Below, piece by piece: positions 16,885 to 28,900 of a stretch of DNA of 64,000 nucleotides. Made by a program: the position numbers and the translations under genes. The stretch spans positions 93,382 to 157,381 of the forward strand of contig CAVYTF010000013.1 in assembly GCA_963771435.1 (NCBI GenBank), given 5' to 3'. Origin of the DNA: CAVYTF01 sp963771435. GTDB taxonomy: Bacteria; Bacteroidota; Bacteroidia; Chitinophagales; Chitinophagaceae. The notes beneath the pieces are model-generated. The model was not told the origin of the DNA. It saw only the letters and a program-made list of their open reading frames with translations, and searched no databases. Each line of letters starts with the position of its first letter. Positions within the stretch are counted from its first letter, which is position 1.

Positions 16885-19419
16885 TTATACACTTGCCTCT
16901 TCGGTTTTCTTGCCAAGTTCAAAAATTATTTTATTGTTTTCCTTGTCAAGCCCTGCGATAAGCAGATCGCCATTTTTAATGTTTAAGCTCAATATTTCTT
17001 CCGCGAGCGGATCCTCAAGGTATTTCTGTATTGCCCTATGCAGAGGCCTTGCACCAAACTGTATGTCATAACCTTTGTCAGCAATAAAGTCTTTTGCATC
17101 CTGAGACAGTTGCAAAGTAAAACCAAGATTATTCAAACGTTTCAGCACACCTTTCATTAATATATCAATAATGACAAAAATATCTTCTTTCGTTAGCGAA
17201 TTGAAAATAACCACATCATCGATTCTGTTTAAGAATTCTGGTGAGAAAGTACGCTTTAAAGCCTTTTCTACAACAGCCTTATTATTTTCGTTTGAATTTT
17301 CCATTCTGTGCGAAGTAGCAAAACCTACACCATCGCCAAAATCTTTTAGTTGTCTAGCTCCAATATTAGAGGTCATAATAATAAGAGAATTCTTGAAATT
17401 TATCTTCCTCCCCAAACCATCAGTAAGTGCCCCATCGTCCAAGACCTGTAATAGAATATTATAAATGTCAGGATGCGCTTTTTCTATTTCATCCAGTAAA
17501 ATAACACTATAAGGTTTGCGGCGTACTTTTTCAGTTAACTGACCGCCTTCTTCGTAACCAATATACCCAGGAGGTGCGCCAATTAATCTGCTTACCGTAA
17601 ATTTTTCCATATATTCACTCATATCAATCCTTATCAAAGCGTCTTCTGAATCGAACATATATCTTGCTAAGGCTCTTGCTAATTCGGTCTTTCCTACGCC
17701 TGTCGGGCCAAGAAAAATGAATGAGCCAACTGGTTTTTTCGGATCTTTTAAACCAACGCGATTTCTTTGAATTGCCTTTACCACTTTACCAATTGCTTCA
17801 TCCTGCCCAACAACCATCTGCCTCATATCATCTCCCATTTTGCGCAATTTTTCAGTTTCTGCCTGTACCATTCTTTTTACTGGAATACCTGTCATCATAC
17901 TCACTACTTCGGCGATAGCATCTTCATCAATATTATAGCGTTTATGCTTACTTTCTTCTTCCCATATATTTTTTGCTTTATCTAATTCTTCACCCAAACG
18001 TTTCTCTGTATCACGCAATGCGGCAGCTTCTTCAAAGCGTTGGCTCTTTACTACTTTATTTTTTTCAACTTTTATTTCTTCGATCTGCTTTTCAAGATCA
18101 AGAATATTTTGAGGCACATTTATATTTTTCAAGTGAACTCGCGCGCCAACTTCGTCCAAAACATCTATTGCCTTATCTGGTAGCAATCTGTCTGTCATAT
18201 AACGATCACTCAATTTAACACAAGCTTGAATTGCATCAGAGCTATAAATAACATTATGGTAATCCTCATATTTAGATTTAATATTTTCTAGTATTTGAAT
18301 GGTTTCGTCTACAGTTGGGGGATCAACTATTACTTTTTGGAAGCGCCTGTCAAGCGCACCATCCTTTTCAATATACTGGCGGTATTCATCAAGTGTAGAT
18401 GCACCAATGCATTGCAGTTCGCCACGTGACAATGCAGGCTTAAATATGTTGCTTGCATCCAAAGATCCGCTTGCTCCCCCCGCGCCCACAATAGTGTGTA
18501 TTTCATCAATAAATAAAATTACATCACGGTTTTTCTCAAGCTCATTCATAATAGCTTTCATCCTTTCTTCAAACTGCCCACGGTATTTTGTGCCGGCAAC
18601 TAATGCAGCAAGGTCAAGGCTGATAACTCTTTTATCAAACAAGACGCGGCTTACCTTCCTCTGCACAATACGCAGTGCCAACCCTTCTACAATAGCTGTT
18701 TTGCCAACACCCGGCTCACCGATTAAGATTGGATTATTCTTTTTTCTGCGAGATAAAATTTGAGATACTCTTTCAATTTCTTTTTCGCGTCCAACAATGG
18801 GATCAAGTGAATTGCTTTCTGCAAGACGGGTAATATCCCTTCCAAAATTATCCAATACAGGCGTTTTGCTTTTTACACCCCCTGATTGCTTACCTCGTTG
18901 CTGGCCGCCAGCAAAACTTCCTTTTTTTTCTTCGTCAAAGTCGTCATCATTTTCCTCAGTGTATTCACTTCGTGGTTCATTACTTCTTACCATGCCAATT
19001 TCGTTTTTAAAAATATCATAGTCAACATCAAAGTTTCCTAAGATTTGTGTAGCTATGTTTTCTTTGTTTTTTAATATCGATAACATTAAATGTTCTGTTT
19101 CAACCAAAGGGCTTTTTAGCGATTTGGCCTCAAGCACTGTTACTCTTATTACTTTCTCTGCTTGCTTCGTAAGTGGAAGGCTATTAATATTTGCAATATT
19201 TTTCCCTGTTTTATCTTTTACTGCTATCTCTACTTCTTTTCGCAATTCATAAAGATTCACATTCAATTGTTTCAAAACTTTTATAGCAGTGTTTTCGCCT
19301 TCTCTTATCAAACCTAGCAACAAATGTTCCGTGCCGATAAAATCATTTCCCAACCTTAGCGCTTCCTCCCTGCTGAATACAATGATTTCTTTTACCTGTG
19401 CTGAAAAATTGTTATCCAT
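16885..19419 (-). CDS. clpC: ATP-dependent Clp protease ATP-binding subunit (ClpC type)
   Basis: An 844-residue Hsp100 unfoldase that feeds proteins to ClpP. Two Clp N-terminal repeats (about 1-150) precede AAA+ domain 1 with Walker A GEPGVGKTAIVEG and Walker B VILFIDEIHTI. A UVR-like coiled middle segment with ALRDTEKRLGEELDKA (about 420-480) identifies the ClpC subtype. AAA+ domain 2 has GPTGVGKTELARAL and VILLDEIEKAHPD, followed by the small C-terminal D2 domain. The frame is intact over 2.5 kb, directly beside the broken rpsA. It is divergent from the STAS gene. Confidence 0.96.
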   Translation of the reverse strand: MDNNFSAQVKEIIVFSREEALRLGNDFIGTEHLLLGLIREGENTAIKVLKQLNVNLYELRKEVEIAVKDKTGKNIANINSLPLTKQAEKVIRVTVLEAKSLKSPLVETEHLMLSILKNKENIATQILGNFDVDYDIFKNEIGMVRSNEPRSEYTEENDDDFDEEKKGSFAGGQQRGKQSGGVKSKTPVLDNFGRDITRLAESNSLDPIVGREKEIERVSQILSRRKKNNPILIGEPGVGKTAIVEGLALRIVQRKVSRVLFDKRVISLDLAALVAGTKYRGQFEERMKAIMNELEKNRDVILFIDEIHTIVGAGGASGSLDASNIFKPALSRGELQCIGASTLDEYRQYIEKDGALDRRFQKVIVDPPTVDETIQILENIKSKYEDYHNVIYSSDAIQACVKLSDRYMTDRLLPDKAIDVLDEVGARVHLKNINVPQNILDLEKQIEEIKVEKNKVVKSQRFEEAAALRDTEKRLGEELDKAKNIWEEESKHKRYNIDEDAIAEVVSMMTGIPVKRMVQAETEKLRKMGDDMRQMVVGQDEAIGKVVKAIQRNRVGLKDPKKPVGSFIFLGPTGVGKTELARALARYMFDSEDALIRIDMSEYMEKFTVSRLIGAPPGYIGYEEGGQLTEKVRRKPYSVILLDEIEKAHPDIYNILLQVLDDGALTDGLGRKINFKNSLIIMTSNIGARQLKDFGDGVGFATSHRMENSNENNKAVVEKALKRTFSPEFLNRIDDVVIFNSLTKEDIFVIIDILMKGVLKRLNNLGFTLQLSQDAKDFIADKGYDIQFGARPLHRAIQKYLEDPLAEEILSLNIKNGDLLIAGLDKENNKIIFELGKKTEEASV

Positions 19420-19522
19420 TTTATTTTTTGTTTATACAATTATAAGAAATATTTTTAACCTTGCACCTTATGCAATTATGCACAGATGTTAATCAACTAA
19501 TTTATATACGTAATCAACCGTC

Positions 19523-19921
19523 ATGAAGTTCAAAATTGATACCAAAGAGAAATTTACTGTTATTACGCCTAATACAGAAATTCTGTCTGACATTATAACA
19601 GAAGAACTTTTACAAACCGCCATAAATTGCCTGCAATCTGATAAAAAAAATGTTGTGCTTAACTTAAGGGTTGTAACTACAATTGATAATATGGCAGCAG
19701 AGCGGTTGGTAAAAGCACAACAATATTTTTATGAAAGTAGTTCATCTTTTGTAATATGCAATATACAAATTTCTATAGAAAAAAAATTAGATGAACTTGA
19801 ACTGCTTGATATGATGAACATAACCCCTACCGAAAGTGAAGCTTGGGATATTGTTCAAATGGAAGAAATAGAACGGGAGCTATTAGATAGGGATGACATA
19901 GAGTTTGACTCAGCGGAATAA
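19523..19921 (+). CDS. STAS-domain protein, anti-sigma-factor-antagonist-like
   Basis: 132 residues. The central part (KNVVLNLRVVTTIDNMAAERLVKAQQYF) has the beta-alpha layout of STAS domains, where the loop after the beta strand would carry the phosphorylated Ser/Thr (here near TTIDN). The C-terminus is acidic (ELLDRDDIEFDSAE). STAS proteins take part in partner switching with anti-sigma kinases, but no such partner is nearby. It stands alone between divergent clpC and convergent DUF423. Confidence 0.7.
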   Translation: MKFKIDTKEKFTVITPNTEILSDIITEELLQTAINCLQSDKKNVVLNLRVVTTIDNMAAERLVKAQQYFYESSSSFVICNIQISIEKKLDELELLDMMNITPTESEAWDIVQMEEIERELLDRDDIEFDSAE

Positions 19922-19927
19922 TTATTT

Positions 19928-20308
19928 TTATGTAACTCCTAGTGCCAAACAAATCCATCCTGCAATGAAACACAAGCCACCTATTGGAGTAATGACTCTC
20001 ACCCAATTTATGCTTTCATTTCCTGCCGCTTGCAAATAAGTAAGCAGATATAAAGAGCCACAAAACAAAATAATTCCCGCCAAAAACAACTTGCCACTCA
20101 AAAGTATCTTTTTATTGGGAAATGATTGAAATAACACACCCGCAGCAAGCAAAGCAAATACATGATAAAACTGGTACTTCACACCTGTATCAAAAATTTG
20201 AAAGACATCTGGGCTTAACTTTTCCTTCAGACCATGTGCACCAAAAGCACCTAACAATACTGTAATAGTACCAAGCCATGTTGCTAGTTTAAGAAATGGT
20301 TTATACAT
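19928..20308 (-). CDS. DUF423 family membrane protein
   Basis: 126 residues with four predicted membrane helices (LATWLGTITVLLGAFGAHGL, FYHVFALLAAGVLF, LFLAGIILFCGSLYLL, ITPIGGLCFIAGWICLAL). The GAFGAHGLK segment and GxKYQFYHxxALL are hallmarks of DUF423. The function is unknown. I place the start at the ATG 20306-20308, which gives the usual MYKPFLKLATWLG N-terminus; the longer open frame would overlap aroK much more. As called, it overlaps aroK by 8 bp, so the two are co-transcribed. Confidence 0.88.
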   Translation of the reverse strand: MYKPFLKLATWLGTITVLLGAFGAHGLKEKLSPDVFQIFDTGVKYQFYHVFALLAAGVLFQSFPNKKILLSGKLFLAGIILFCGSLYLLTYLQAAGNESINWVRVITPIGGLCFIAGWICLALGVT

Positions 20309-20858
20309 GTATGTGATTGTTACTAATTTCGCTAAAAGATTTCTTTGAAATATTTCTCCCATTCAAATGATACTTCGCCTGAGCATAAAAATGTCTTCTC
20401 TCTTTTAAAATTTTTTCTAAACATTTTTTCATTTTATCATCATTTAAATCCTTCAACAAAGGCCGATACTTCTTTCCTGGTTTCAATCTTTCAACCAAAG
20501 TCTCAACAGGCTCGTCAAGCCAAACAGTAATTCCATGTTCATTCATCCATTGCATATTATCATAAAAACAAGGCGTACCTCCGCCGGAAGCAATAATTAT
20601 GTTTTTTAAATGGCTTAAATTATGCAACGCTTCTTTCTCTTTTCTTCTGAAAAAATCTTCCCCCTCACTTTCAAAAATTTCTTTCACGGTCATCATCATT
20701 GCCTTTTCTACCTGCGCATCTAAATCAATCCAATCCATTCCATTAGCTGCAGCAATTTTTTGAGCCCAAAAACTTTTGCCACTACCCATCATACCAATCA
20801 AGTAAATATGTGTCCCGACCGCAGAAAGAGTACTCGTCCTTGAAGGTTTATTTTGCAT
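20301..20858 (-). CDS. aroK: Shikimate kinase
   Basis: 185 residues. It phosphorylates shikimate with ATP in chorismate and aromatic amino acid synthesis. The P-loop IYLIGMMGSGKSFWAQ (about 18-33), the substrate-binding DLDAQVEKAMMMTVKEIFE with the FFRRKEKEAL motif, the ASGGGTP block and the lid residue region KYRPLL are all there. The family's usual length is about 170. The 3' end overlaps DUF423 by 8 bp. The acyl-CoA dehydrogenase gene upstream ends 23 bp before the start, so a three-gene minus-strand unit is likely. Confidence 0.95.
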   Translation of the reverse strand: MQNKPSRTSTLSAVGTHIYLIGMMGSGKSFWAQKIAAANGMDWIDLDAQVEKAMMMTVKEIFESEGEDFFRRKEKEALHNLSHLKNIIIASGGGTPCFYDNMQWMNEHGITVWLDEPVETLVERLKPGKKYRPLLKDLNDDKMKKCLEKILKERRHFYAQAKYHLNGRNISKKSFSEISNNHIHV

Positions 20859-20881
20859 ATTTATTCCTTCTTTGGGTTAGG

Positions 20882-22066
20882 TTACTTAAAAGCATTTATC
20901 CCTGTTACATCCATTCCTGTTATTAGCAAATGCACGTCATGCGTTCCTTCGTATGTTATCACACTTTCAATATTCATCATGTGGCGCATAATGCTATATT
21001 CTCCAGTAATGCCCATCCCACCCAGCATCTGCCTTGCGTCCCTTGCAATGGTTGCCGCAATCTCGCAACTGTTTCTTTTCGCCATGCTCACCTGCTGTGG
21101 CGTTGCCATGCCTTCATTCATAAGTGTTCCAAGCCGCCAAACCAGTAATTGTCCCTTAGTTATTTCAGTTATCATCTCCGCCAGTTTCTTTTGCTGCAAT
21201 TGAAACCCACCTATAGGCCTGTCAAATTGAACCCGTTCTTTGCTATATCGCAACGCCGTGTCATAACAATCCATAGCTGCTCCAAGAGCACCCCAGGCAA
21301 TACCATAACGCGCTTTCGTCAGGCAGCCCAGCGGCCCCTTCAATCCCTTCACGTTAGGAAAAATATTCTCTTTTGGTACCTTCACGTCATGAAAAACAAG
21401 TTCCCCCGTCGCGCTCGCTCTGAGACTCCATTTCCCATGCGTTGTCGGCGTCGAAAACCCCTCCATGCCGCGCTCCAATATTAATCCATGAATTTCACCT
21501 GCCTCGTTCTTTGCCCATATTACAGCCACTTGTGCAAACGGCGCATTGCTAATCCACATCTTGGCCCCGTTCAGGACTACGTGGTCTCCCGCGTCCACAA
21601 AATTGCTAAGCATGCTCGATGGGTCGCTACCGTAGTTCGGTTCAGTAAGCCCAAAACACCCCAGCCATTCACCACTTGCAAGCTTGGGTAGGTATTTGTT
21701 TCGTTGCGCTTCATTGCCATAGGCATAGATAGGGTACATTACCAAACTCCCCTGCACACTGGCTGTGGAGCGTACGCCACTGTCCCCACGCTCCAACTCC
21801 TGCATCATTAGACCGTAACTAATATAATCCAACCCTCCGCCGCCATATTCCTGCGGGATAGTAGGCCCGAAGCAGCCTAGCTCACCCATTTGTTTCACGA
21901 TATGCTCCGGAAACTCCGCCCGCTGCGCATAATCTTCTATTATGGGTGATATTTCTTTTTTAACATAAATGCGCACTGTTTCACGTATCAATTTTTGTTC
22001 TTCACTGAGTAGTTCATCCACTAAATAGTAATCGGGAGATTGAAATAAGTCTGTCCTAGCAGCCAT
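20882..22066 (-). CDS. Acyl-CoA dehydrogenase, glutaryl-CoA dehydrogenase-like
   Basis: 394 residues. The FAD-binding block GCFGLTEPNYGSDPSSM is followed by GAKMWISNAPFAQVAVIWAK, and the C-terminus has GGMGITGEYSIMRHMMN and VITYEGTHDVH with the catalytic Glu in YEGT. The EYGGGGLDYISYG and YEGTHDVHLLITGMDVTGINAF segments resemble glutaryl-CoA dehydrogenase, which oxidises and decarboxylates glutaryl-CoA in lysine/tryptophan breakdown. The exact substrate is not proven. It is the first gene of a likely operon with aroK. Confidence 0.9.
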   Translation of the reverse strand: MAARTDLFQSPDYYLVDELLSEEQKLIRETVRIYVKKEISPIIEDYAQRAEFPEHIVKQMGELGCFGPTIPQEYGGGGLDYISYGLMMQELERGDSGVRSTASVQGSLVMYPIYAYGNEAQRNKYLPKLASGEWLGCFGLTEPNYGSDPSSMLSNFVDAGDHVVLNGAKMWISNAPFAQVAVIWAKNEAGEIHGLILERGMEGFSTPTTHGKWSLRASATGELVFHDVKVPKENIFPNVKGLKGPLGCLTKARYGIAWGALGAAMDCYDTALRYSKERVQFDRPIGGFQLQQKKLAEMITEITKGQLLVWRLGTLMNEGMATPQQVSMAKRNSCEIAATIARDARQMLGGMGITGEYSIMRHMMNIESVITYEGTHDVHLLITGMDVTGINAFK

Positions 22067-22228
22067 AATGTATATATGATTTATTGATTTATAATTGGCA
22101 ATTTATGGGGCAAATTTAGCGTGATATATCTACTTAAAGTAGTTTTTATTCAGTTGGCGGAGTGGCTACAGTAGGGACTTAATGCCAAAGTAATATATAC
22201 AGATGAACCAAGACAGGGAACTTTAATA

Positions 22229-22327
22229 GCTTTGGAAGGGCTTTATTATAGCTTTGGGTGGGAGTAGGGTCTCTATAAGGTCTCTATAAAGTCTCTATAA
22301 GATCTCTATAAGGTCTCTATAAGGTGG
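22229..22327 (+). repeat. Array R4, 11-bp units, member of a dispersed pair
   Basis: Nine consecutive units, eight of 11 bp and one of 10 bp: GCTTTGGAAGG, GCTTTATTATA, GCTTTGGGTGG, GAGTAGGGTC, then TCTATAAGGTC-type units five times, closing in AAGGTGG. The same order of unit types recurs in the same orientation at 59164-59274. It lies in the divergent gap between the acyl-CoA dehydrogenase and the giant adhesin. Confidence 0.88.
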
Positions 22328-22935
22328 TTAATTTTAGAAAATACGGATGTTGGAAAAGCTATTGTTAGGACAAAAAAAGCATGATAGCGGCTTTATATGG
22401 CTAAGGTAAATCAAATATGCTTGACCACAAAAGATTTTTTGTACAATGAAAAAAGAAAAGAATGACCAATGCTCCAGAACGGCAATTAATGAATTTACTG
22501 CTCTTTACCAGGAAGGAAAGAGATGATTTTTTTATACCTGCAATGGGAGTGCCGATGTTATTTTGTAAAGGCAAAATATTTTTTTTGAAATTATTTAAAA
22601 AAAATTTGGTTGTTAAAGAAATTTAACTACGTTCGCACTTTAAATGTGTTGAAAATACACGATAATTTTTTTATATACTCAGCCGACTAACGAACGCATG
22701 AGACTTGCCTAATACTATAAATAATACTGTGCTGATAAACATGCAATCACCATAGCAGTTTGTCAAAAAAAGAACCGATCACGATCGCTAGAATGTTTTG
22801 TATATTAATTAAATAAGACTGTTGGCTAAACGGTATTTAGTTAAAATAAAATTGCCATATATGTTTCAAACTTTACGCTCTTCACTGAAGATCATCCATA
22901 ATTATTTTACTATAATAAAAATAAAATCCCCTATC
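22328..22935. other. Long adhesin upstream region without a supported gene
   Basis: About 600 bp of AT-rich sequence. It contains only short open frames, the longest 56 codons at 22462-22632, with no recognisable family. Poly-A/T tracts are frequent at 22560-22620 and 22660-22680, as expected of a bendable regulatory region. Regulation of the adhesin probably acts here, but I could not assign a promoter with confidence. Confidence 0.4.
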
Positions 22936-25900
22936 ATGAACGGTTCTTTACGCCAATTGAGAAATGTTACTATGCAATTGCTTCAAAAGAGATCACAGCT
23001 TTTTGTAAAGCTATTATTGTTTGCCTTTTTATCATTTACTGTGAGCAGCGGGTTGCTTGCGCAATCCACCTACACATGGAATGGTGGCGGCACTGACAAT
23101 AACTGGACGACAGCGGCGAATTGGGGTGGTACAGCCCCCGGGTCTCCACAAGCTTTTTTGAATTTTGGCGGCAGTACCAGACTTGCTCCAAGCAACAATT
23201 TTAGCGCGGGTTCGGCAGGGTTTAAAATTTACTTTACAGCCGGTGCCGGTGCGTTTACTTTGGGAGGTAATTCAATTACGTTTTATGATTACGGCGGCAA
23301 TGCACCAAATATAGGCAATCAAAGTTCAAACACACAGACAGTCAATTTTCCTATCGTACACAGCAATACCAACGAAAGCGATGTTTTTAATATCAATGGG
23401 CAAGCTTCAAGTACCGGCGGGGCATTAATATTTGGCACCAGCGCCACAATCAGCGGAGGCCTTAATGGTGGTAACGGAGGAGCGCGTATATTTCAGATCG
23501 CTACTGGCGGAAATACTTCAAGCTATGCCGGCCCTGTAACCTTTAATGGTGTAATCAGTAATGGCACAAACTCCCCGGCCACAACGGTTTCATTAGTACA
23601 GGTAGGTTCGTTCAATACTACGATACTAAATGCAGCAAATACCTTTTCCGGAGGAGTTACCCTGACTGCGGGAACGATAGATATTAATAATGCTGCAGCG
23701 TTAGGGACAGGCACTTTTACTATAACGACGGGCACGATAGATAATAAGAGCACAGGGGATATAACAATTGCTAACGCGGAAAGCTGGGGAGGCAACTTTA
23801 CTTATGCAGGGAGCGTTCATAATTTATCGCAGACAACAGGGGCGATCACACTTACCGGTAACCCTACCATAACAGTAAGCGCTAATAATTTATCAATTGG
23901 TGGTGTTATTGGCGGTGGCGCCCATTCGATAACTAAAGCTGGCGCAGGGACCTTAACACTGAGCGGTACCAATACTTATTCCAGCGGTACTACCTTATCT
24001 GCAGGAGCATTAAATATAAATACCGCTGCTGCGTTGGGTACCGGTACGACAACTGTAAACGGAGGAACCCTTACTTTAACAACTTCAGGATATACTGCTA
24101 CCATTACCAACCCGAGCGGCAATACTACTGTGGTGGTTGCTTTTTCTCCTGCTCCCGCAAATGGTTCATACGCTATTGTGCCGGGGGCTCTTACTGTTAA
24201 TGGCACACTTGCTTTTAGCGCAACCGGACTTGGAGGAGGGCAAACTGCAAGCCTCAATACGACGACAGGAATGGTGTCGGTATCTGCAGGGCCGGTTCCT
24301 ACTATCACCAGTGTTACTCCCGGTACACCTACAATTACCGGAGAGCTAAATGATTCAGGATATACAGGCCAAACTTTAACTATCACCGGTACGAACTTTT
24401 TAAGCGGAACGACGGTTAGTATTAACGGAGTAGCTGCCACATCAGTTACGGTTTCAAGTTCTACACAACTTACGGCTGTTGTGGCTAATGGAGGTGCTGC
24501 TTCAACAGGAAATATAGTGGTGACCACCGCTAACGGGGGCGCTTCACACGCTTTCGCATATCTTGGTTATATTACTGTTAACCCAAGTTCTGCGGACTGG
24601 AACACGGGCAGCACGTGGGTGGGAAATGCTGTGCCAGTGGCTAATGCTACCACTACGGTCAGCACTGCCGTTACGGTTAACAATACAGTGACAAACCAAC
24701 CCGGAACGGTATTAGTAAATTCTGGAAACAGCATTTCAATAGGCGCATCAACAGGGGTATTATCACCTACCGGCGCTGTTACCAATAACGGGACTATAAC
24801 AGTTGGTGGCACACTGACCCTGAATGGGGCATCAACCAATGCGTCCGGAGCTACTATAACTGTATCAAGCGGCGGTGTATTGAATGTAAGCGGCGGGCTT
24901 ACCAATAATGGTTTATTAACCGACGGCGGTACGATGGCAGTAAGTACTTCTACATCAACTAATGGCGCAACGGGGACTTTAAATGTGTCAAGCGGCGGCA
25001 TGTTAACAGCAAGCTCTACTCTTAATAATAGCGGGGGAATGACAATTAGTGGCGCATTAACATCAAGCACTACATTTAGCAATAGCGGTACAATGACTAT
25101 TGGCGGTACGCTGACATTAAATGGAGGTGCAACTAACAGCTCAACCATGACAGTGTCAAGCGGAGGCTCAATAATCTTAGGCAACGGAATAACAAATAAT
25201 GGTACTCTTTCAGTTTCCGGTATTTTCCAATTGAATGGAGGCGGATATATTAATGGAACAGCCCCGGCTTATACAAGCAGCTCCACGTTAGTATATAACA
25301 GCAACTATGGCGTTTATAATGAGTGGACAGGAGGTGGAACTACCAATCCTACAGCAGGTGTTGGCGTTCCGGGAAATGTGACCATCAATAGCGGCAGTAC
25401 TGTAACTCTGCCTAATTCAGGTAGTACTCATGCTGTGGCAGTTGGTGTGCCGGGGAATGTTACCATATTGGGCACCGGCGGGCTAACACTAAGTACTACC
25501 AGTGGATATGACTTTTATCTTGGAGGTAATTGGTCAAGAGCTTCCGGCGCGACTTTTACAAATAGCGGCCGCGTTGTGAACTTTGTAGGCAGCGGAACAC
25601 AAACAGTAACAGTTACGGGTGGTGGTACAGAAACGTTTGCCTTTGTGACCATAGGAGGAAGCAGTAGTGTGCAACTTTCTGCGACTGTAGGCTCTTTGAC
25701 AAGTGTAACTATCAGCAGTGCAAGTGGCATGACGCTTAGTTCATCCAACGCTACAAGTAATATTGACCTGAATGGCCAGACGATGACAATCTCAGGCGGT
25801 GGTAACATGACATTGGGCACATCAGGAGCAAAAAAAATAATAAGCTCATCGGGAGCAGGCACTTTTGCGGTTTCGAATTACTTAACAGTTACTACCAGTG

Positions 25901-28900
25901 CCGGCGGGACACTTGTATTTGGCAATAATGTGTTAGTGGGGCTTACTAACGGAATGGATTTTGGTTCCGGCCTTTCCACTATTGGGGGAGGCACAAACGG
26001 CACCCTTCAACTGAACACAGGCGGATATGTGGCAAACAATCATCCTGTTACTTATGCCACAGGTTCATTACTGCAGTACAACAGCGCCAATACATTTGGA
26101 AGAAATACAGAGTGGAGCACTTCGAGCGGGGCGGGTTATCCATACAACGTACAGGTTAGTAACTCTACTATTATAAACTATCCAAACAGCACCGTGGTTG
26201 GTGCACTGGCGATTGCAGGCAATTTAACAGTTGACCAGAACTCCAGCCTGTATCTTGATTATGGATACAACAATATGCCGACAGCATATGGTGCAAACGG
26301 CCCACTTACCATAGGGGGCAATGTGTCTTTAGGTGGTATAATGACAATGAGCACCATTTCTGGCGGCGACATTGTTGTAAAAGGCAACTGGACAATTTCA
26401 ACAGGAATATTTAATAACAATGGCCGCCTTGTTACCTTTAGCGGGAATAGCCTACAGACCATAACAGGAGCTACTACTTTTGGCTATCTTACTATCAGCA
26501 ATACTTCGGGAGGTGTGACTTTAGCAAGCCCGATCACTGTACAAAATGTACTTACTTTAACCAGCGGGCTACTTAACACTACTGCTACTAACTTACCTTC
26601 CGTTACCAATACGACAACAGGTAGTATAAGCGGCGGCACGACCACTTCATTTATTAACGGGCCAGTTAGCTGGGCACTGCCTGCAGGTTTGTCAACAAGC
26701 GCAAATGTTTATGCATTCCCAGTGGGCGCAGGCACTACTTATTTGCCTTATTCAGTAACTTCACTTACTACTGGAGGAACGGGACCTACACTGCAAATCC
26801 AGGCATTTACCGGATCTTCCGGCGGTACAGGGAGATGGCAATACACTGGCAACTGCAAGCTTGAGCACCACTGAATTCTGGAGCTCGACTTTGTTATCAG
26901 GGTCTTACAGCAATGCGTCAATAAGCCTGACAAGACAGGCTGCGCTTAACGGACTGAATGTGATCGGGCAGAGCAGTTCGCAGGGAGGCGCTTATACATC
27001 CATAGGGGGAACGCCAAGCAGCCCATCTATCAATAATTCGAGCAATGCAGGAGGCGGTACAGCACAGTTCTATGTGATGGCGCAGGGACCTGCAATTACA
27101 CCTGCAAGTACGACATTGACCGCATTCACTACTACTTATGGTACAGCTTCTGCTGCGCAAACTGTGGCTATTACGGGCAGTGCGCTAACAGGTAATATCA
27201 CTACCGCAACAGCGCCTACAGGATTCGAGGTTTCAACTGACGGAAGTACTTATGGAAGTACAGCAACGTTCACACAGTCAGGCGGCAACGCGAGCGGAAC
27301 TTTATATATCCGTTTAGCAGCTACAGCAACTGTTTCAGGTTCATATGATAACCAGACAATCACCATATCATCGACGGGGGCAGCAAATGCAACAATAACT
27401 ACTGCTGCGTCGGGGAATACTGTTAGTGCAGCAAGTATAACAGCGAGCCTGGCTGCACCTGTATCCAGGCCATACGACGGCACAACAACAGCCGCCTTAA
27501 CGACGGCCAACTATAGTTTGAGCGGTCTAGTAGATGCGGATGCAGGTAATGTTACAGTAACAAACATAAGCGGAACGTATGATACAAAGGATGTGGGTAC
27601 AAACAAGATCGTAACAGTGACCGGCCTTGTATTAGGCGGTTCAGCAGCAGGAAACTATATGCTAAGCAATGCGACATCTGTGAGCGGTGCAGTTGGGACG
27701 ATCACTACAGCCAGCCTGACCATTACAGCAAATAACATCACGAAGTGTTATGGAGCGACGTATGCATTTGCAGGCACGGAGTTTATGACAGCAGGATTAG
27801 TATTGGGAGATGAGGTGAACAGTGTTACGCTAACAAGTGCGGGCGCAGCTGCAGGTGCCGGATCCGGTACTTATCCTATAACGGCTTCAGCAGCATCAGG
27901 AACAGGATTGAGCGATTACAGTATCAATTATGTGAACGGCACAATGACAATAGAAGTGCCTATAGCAGTGACGCTGACACAGGTTAACCCTGATTGTCAT
28001 GGCAATCCAGGCTCACTGACGACGAACACGGTAACAGGCGGGACATCACCGTATACTTACAAGGTAAATTCAGGAGCCTTTAATCCATCAGGAACATACG
28101 TAAGCAACGCGCTGATCGGTTCATTAAGCACAGGTGGATATACCTATGCGGTAAAAGATGCTTACGGTTGTATAGGTACACAGGGGGCAATACTTTCCCA
28201 ACTGACGCAAGAACCTGTACTGATCAATAATGTTGCAGCCCCGTCCTCAGTGTCGATATGTTACGGAGCGACCATGACTATTGAGACCACAGTGCAAGGC
28301 GGTAATGCACCATTCACCTATACTCTGAACACCAATGGTGTGAACGGCTCTCCACAGCAGTCAGCCAACAGGTACTTTGCAATAGGGGCGGGAAGCTATT
28401 ATATTGTTGTGACGGACAGCCATGGCTGTAACTATAATACAAATACTATAACGGTGACACAACCTTCTGGAGCGCTGAGCCTGAGTTCAGCAGTAACGAC
28501 AAGCATAGTAAGCTGTACGAGCAGTTCATCCACGATAAAAGTGACTGCAACAGGAGGCTACAGCAGCAGCTATATTTACAGTGACAATAACGGCAGCAAC
28601 TACCAGTCTTCCAGCAGCTTTACCGGCCTTGCGCCTGCCACACAGACTGTATATAATCTTGTGGTAAAAGATGGGAACGGATGCTCGGTAACGGGTTCAG
28701 CGACAGTACAGGCAACGTCACAGTATGTGCTGAGCTCCTCAGCTATCACAGGGAATACACAGGCCTGCTATGGAGGTACAACAACAATTACTACCACACC
28801 ATCAGGGGGGACACCACCATACCTGTACAACCTTGACAACGGCAGTTATGTATCCAGTTCACAGCGCTACTTTGCTACAGTGACACCGGGTAGCCATACT

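Noticed and set aside
22462..22632. 56-codon frame upstream of the giant adhesin
   Set aside because: The second half is poly-A/T-driven (Lys/Phe-rich); no family resemblance or promoter was found.
23523..25862. Minus-strand open frames of 90-205 codons within the adhesin gene
   Set aside because: Shadows of the Thr/Ser/Gly-rich coding strand; Val/Pro-rich composition without domains.
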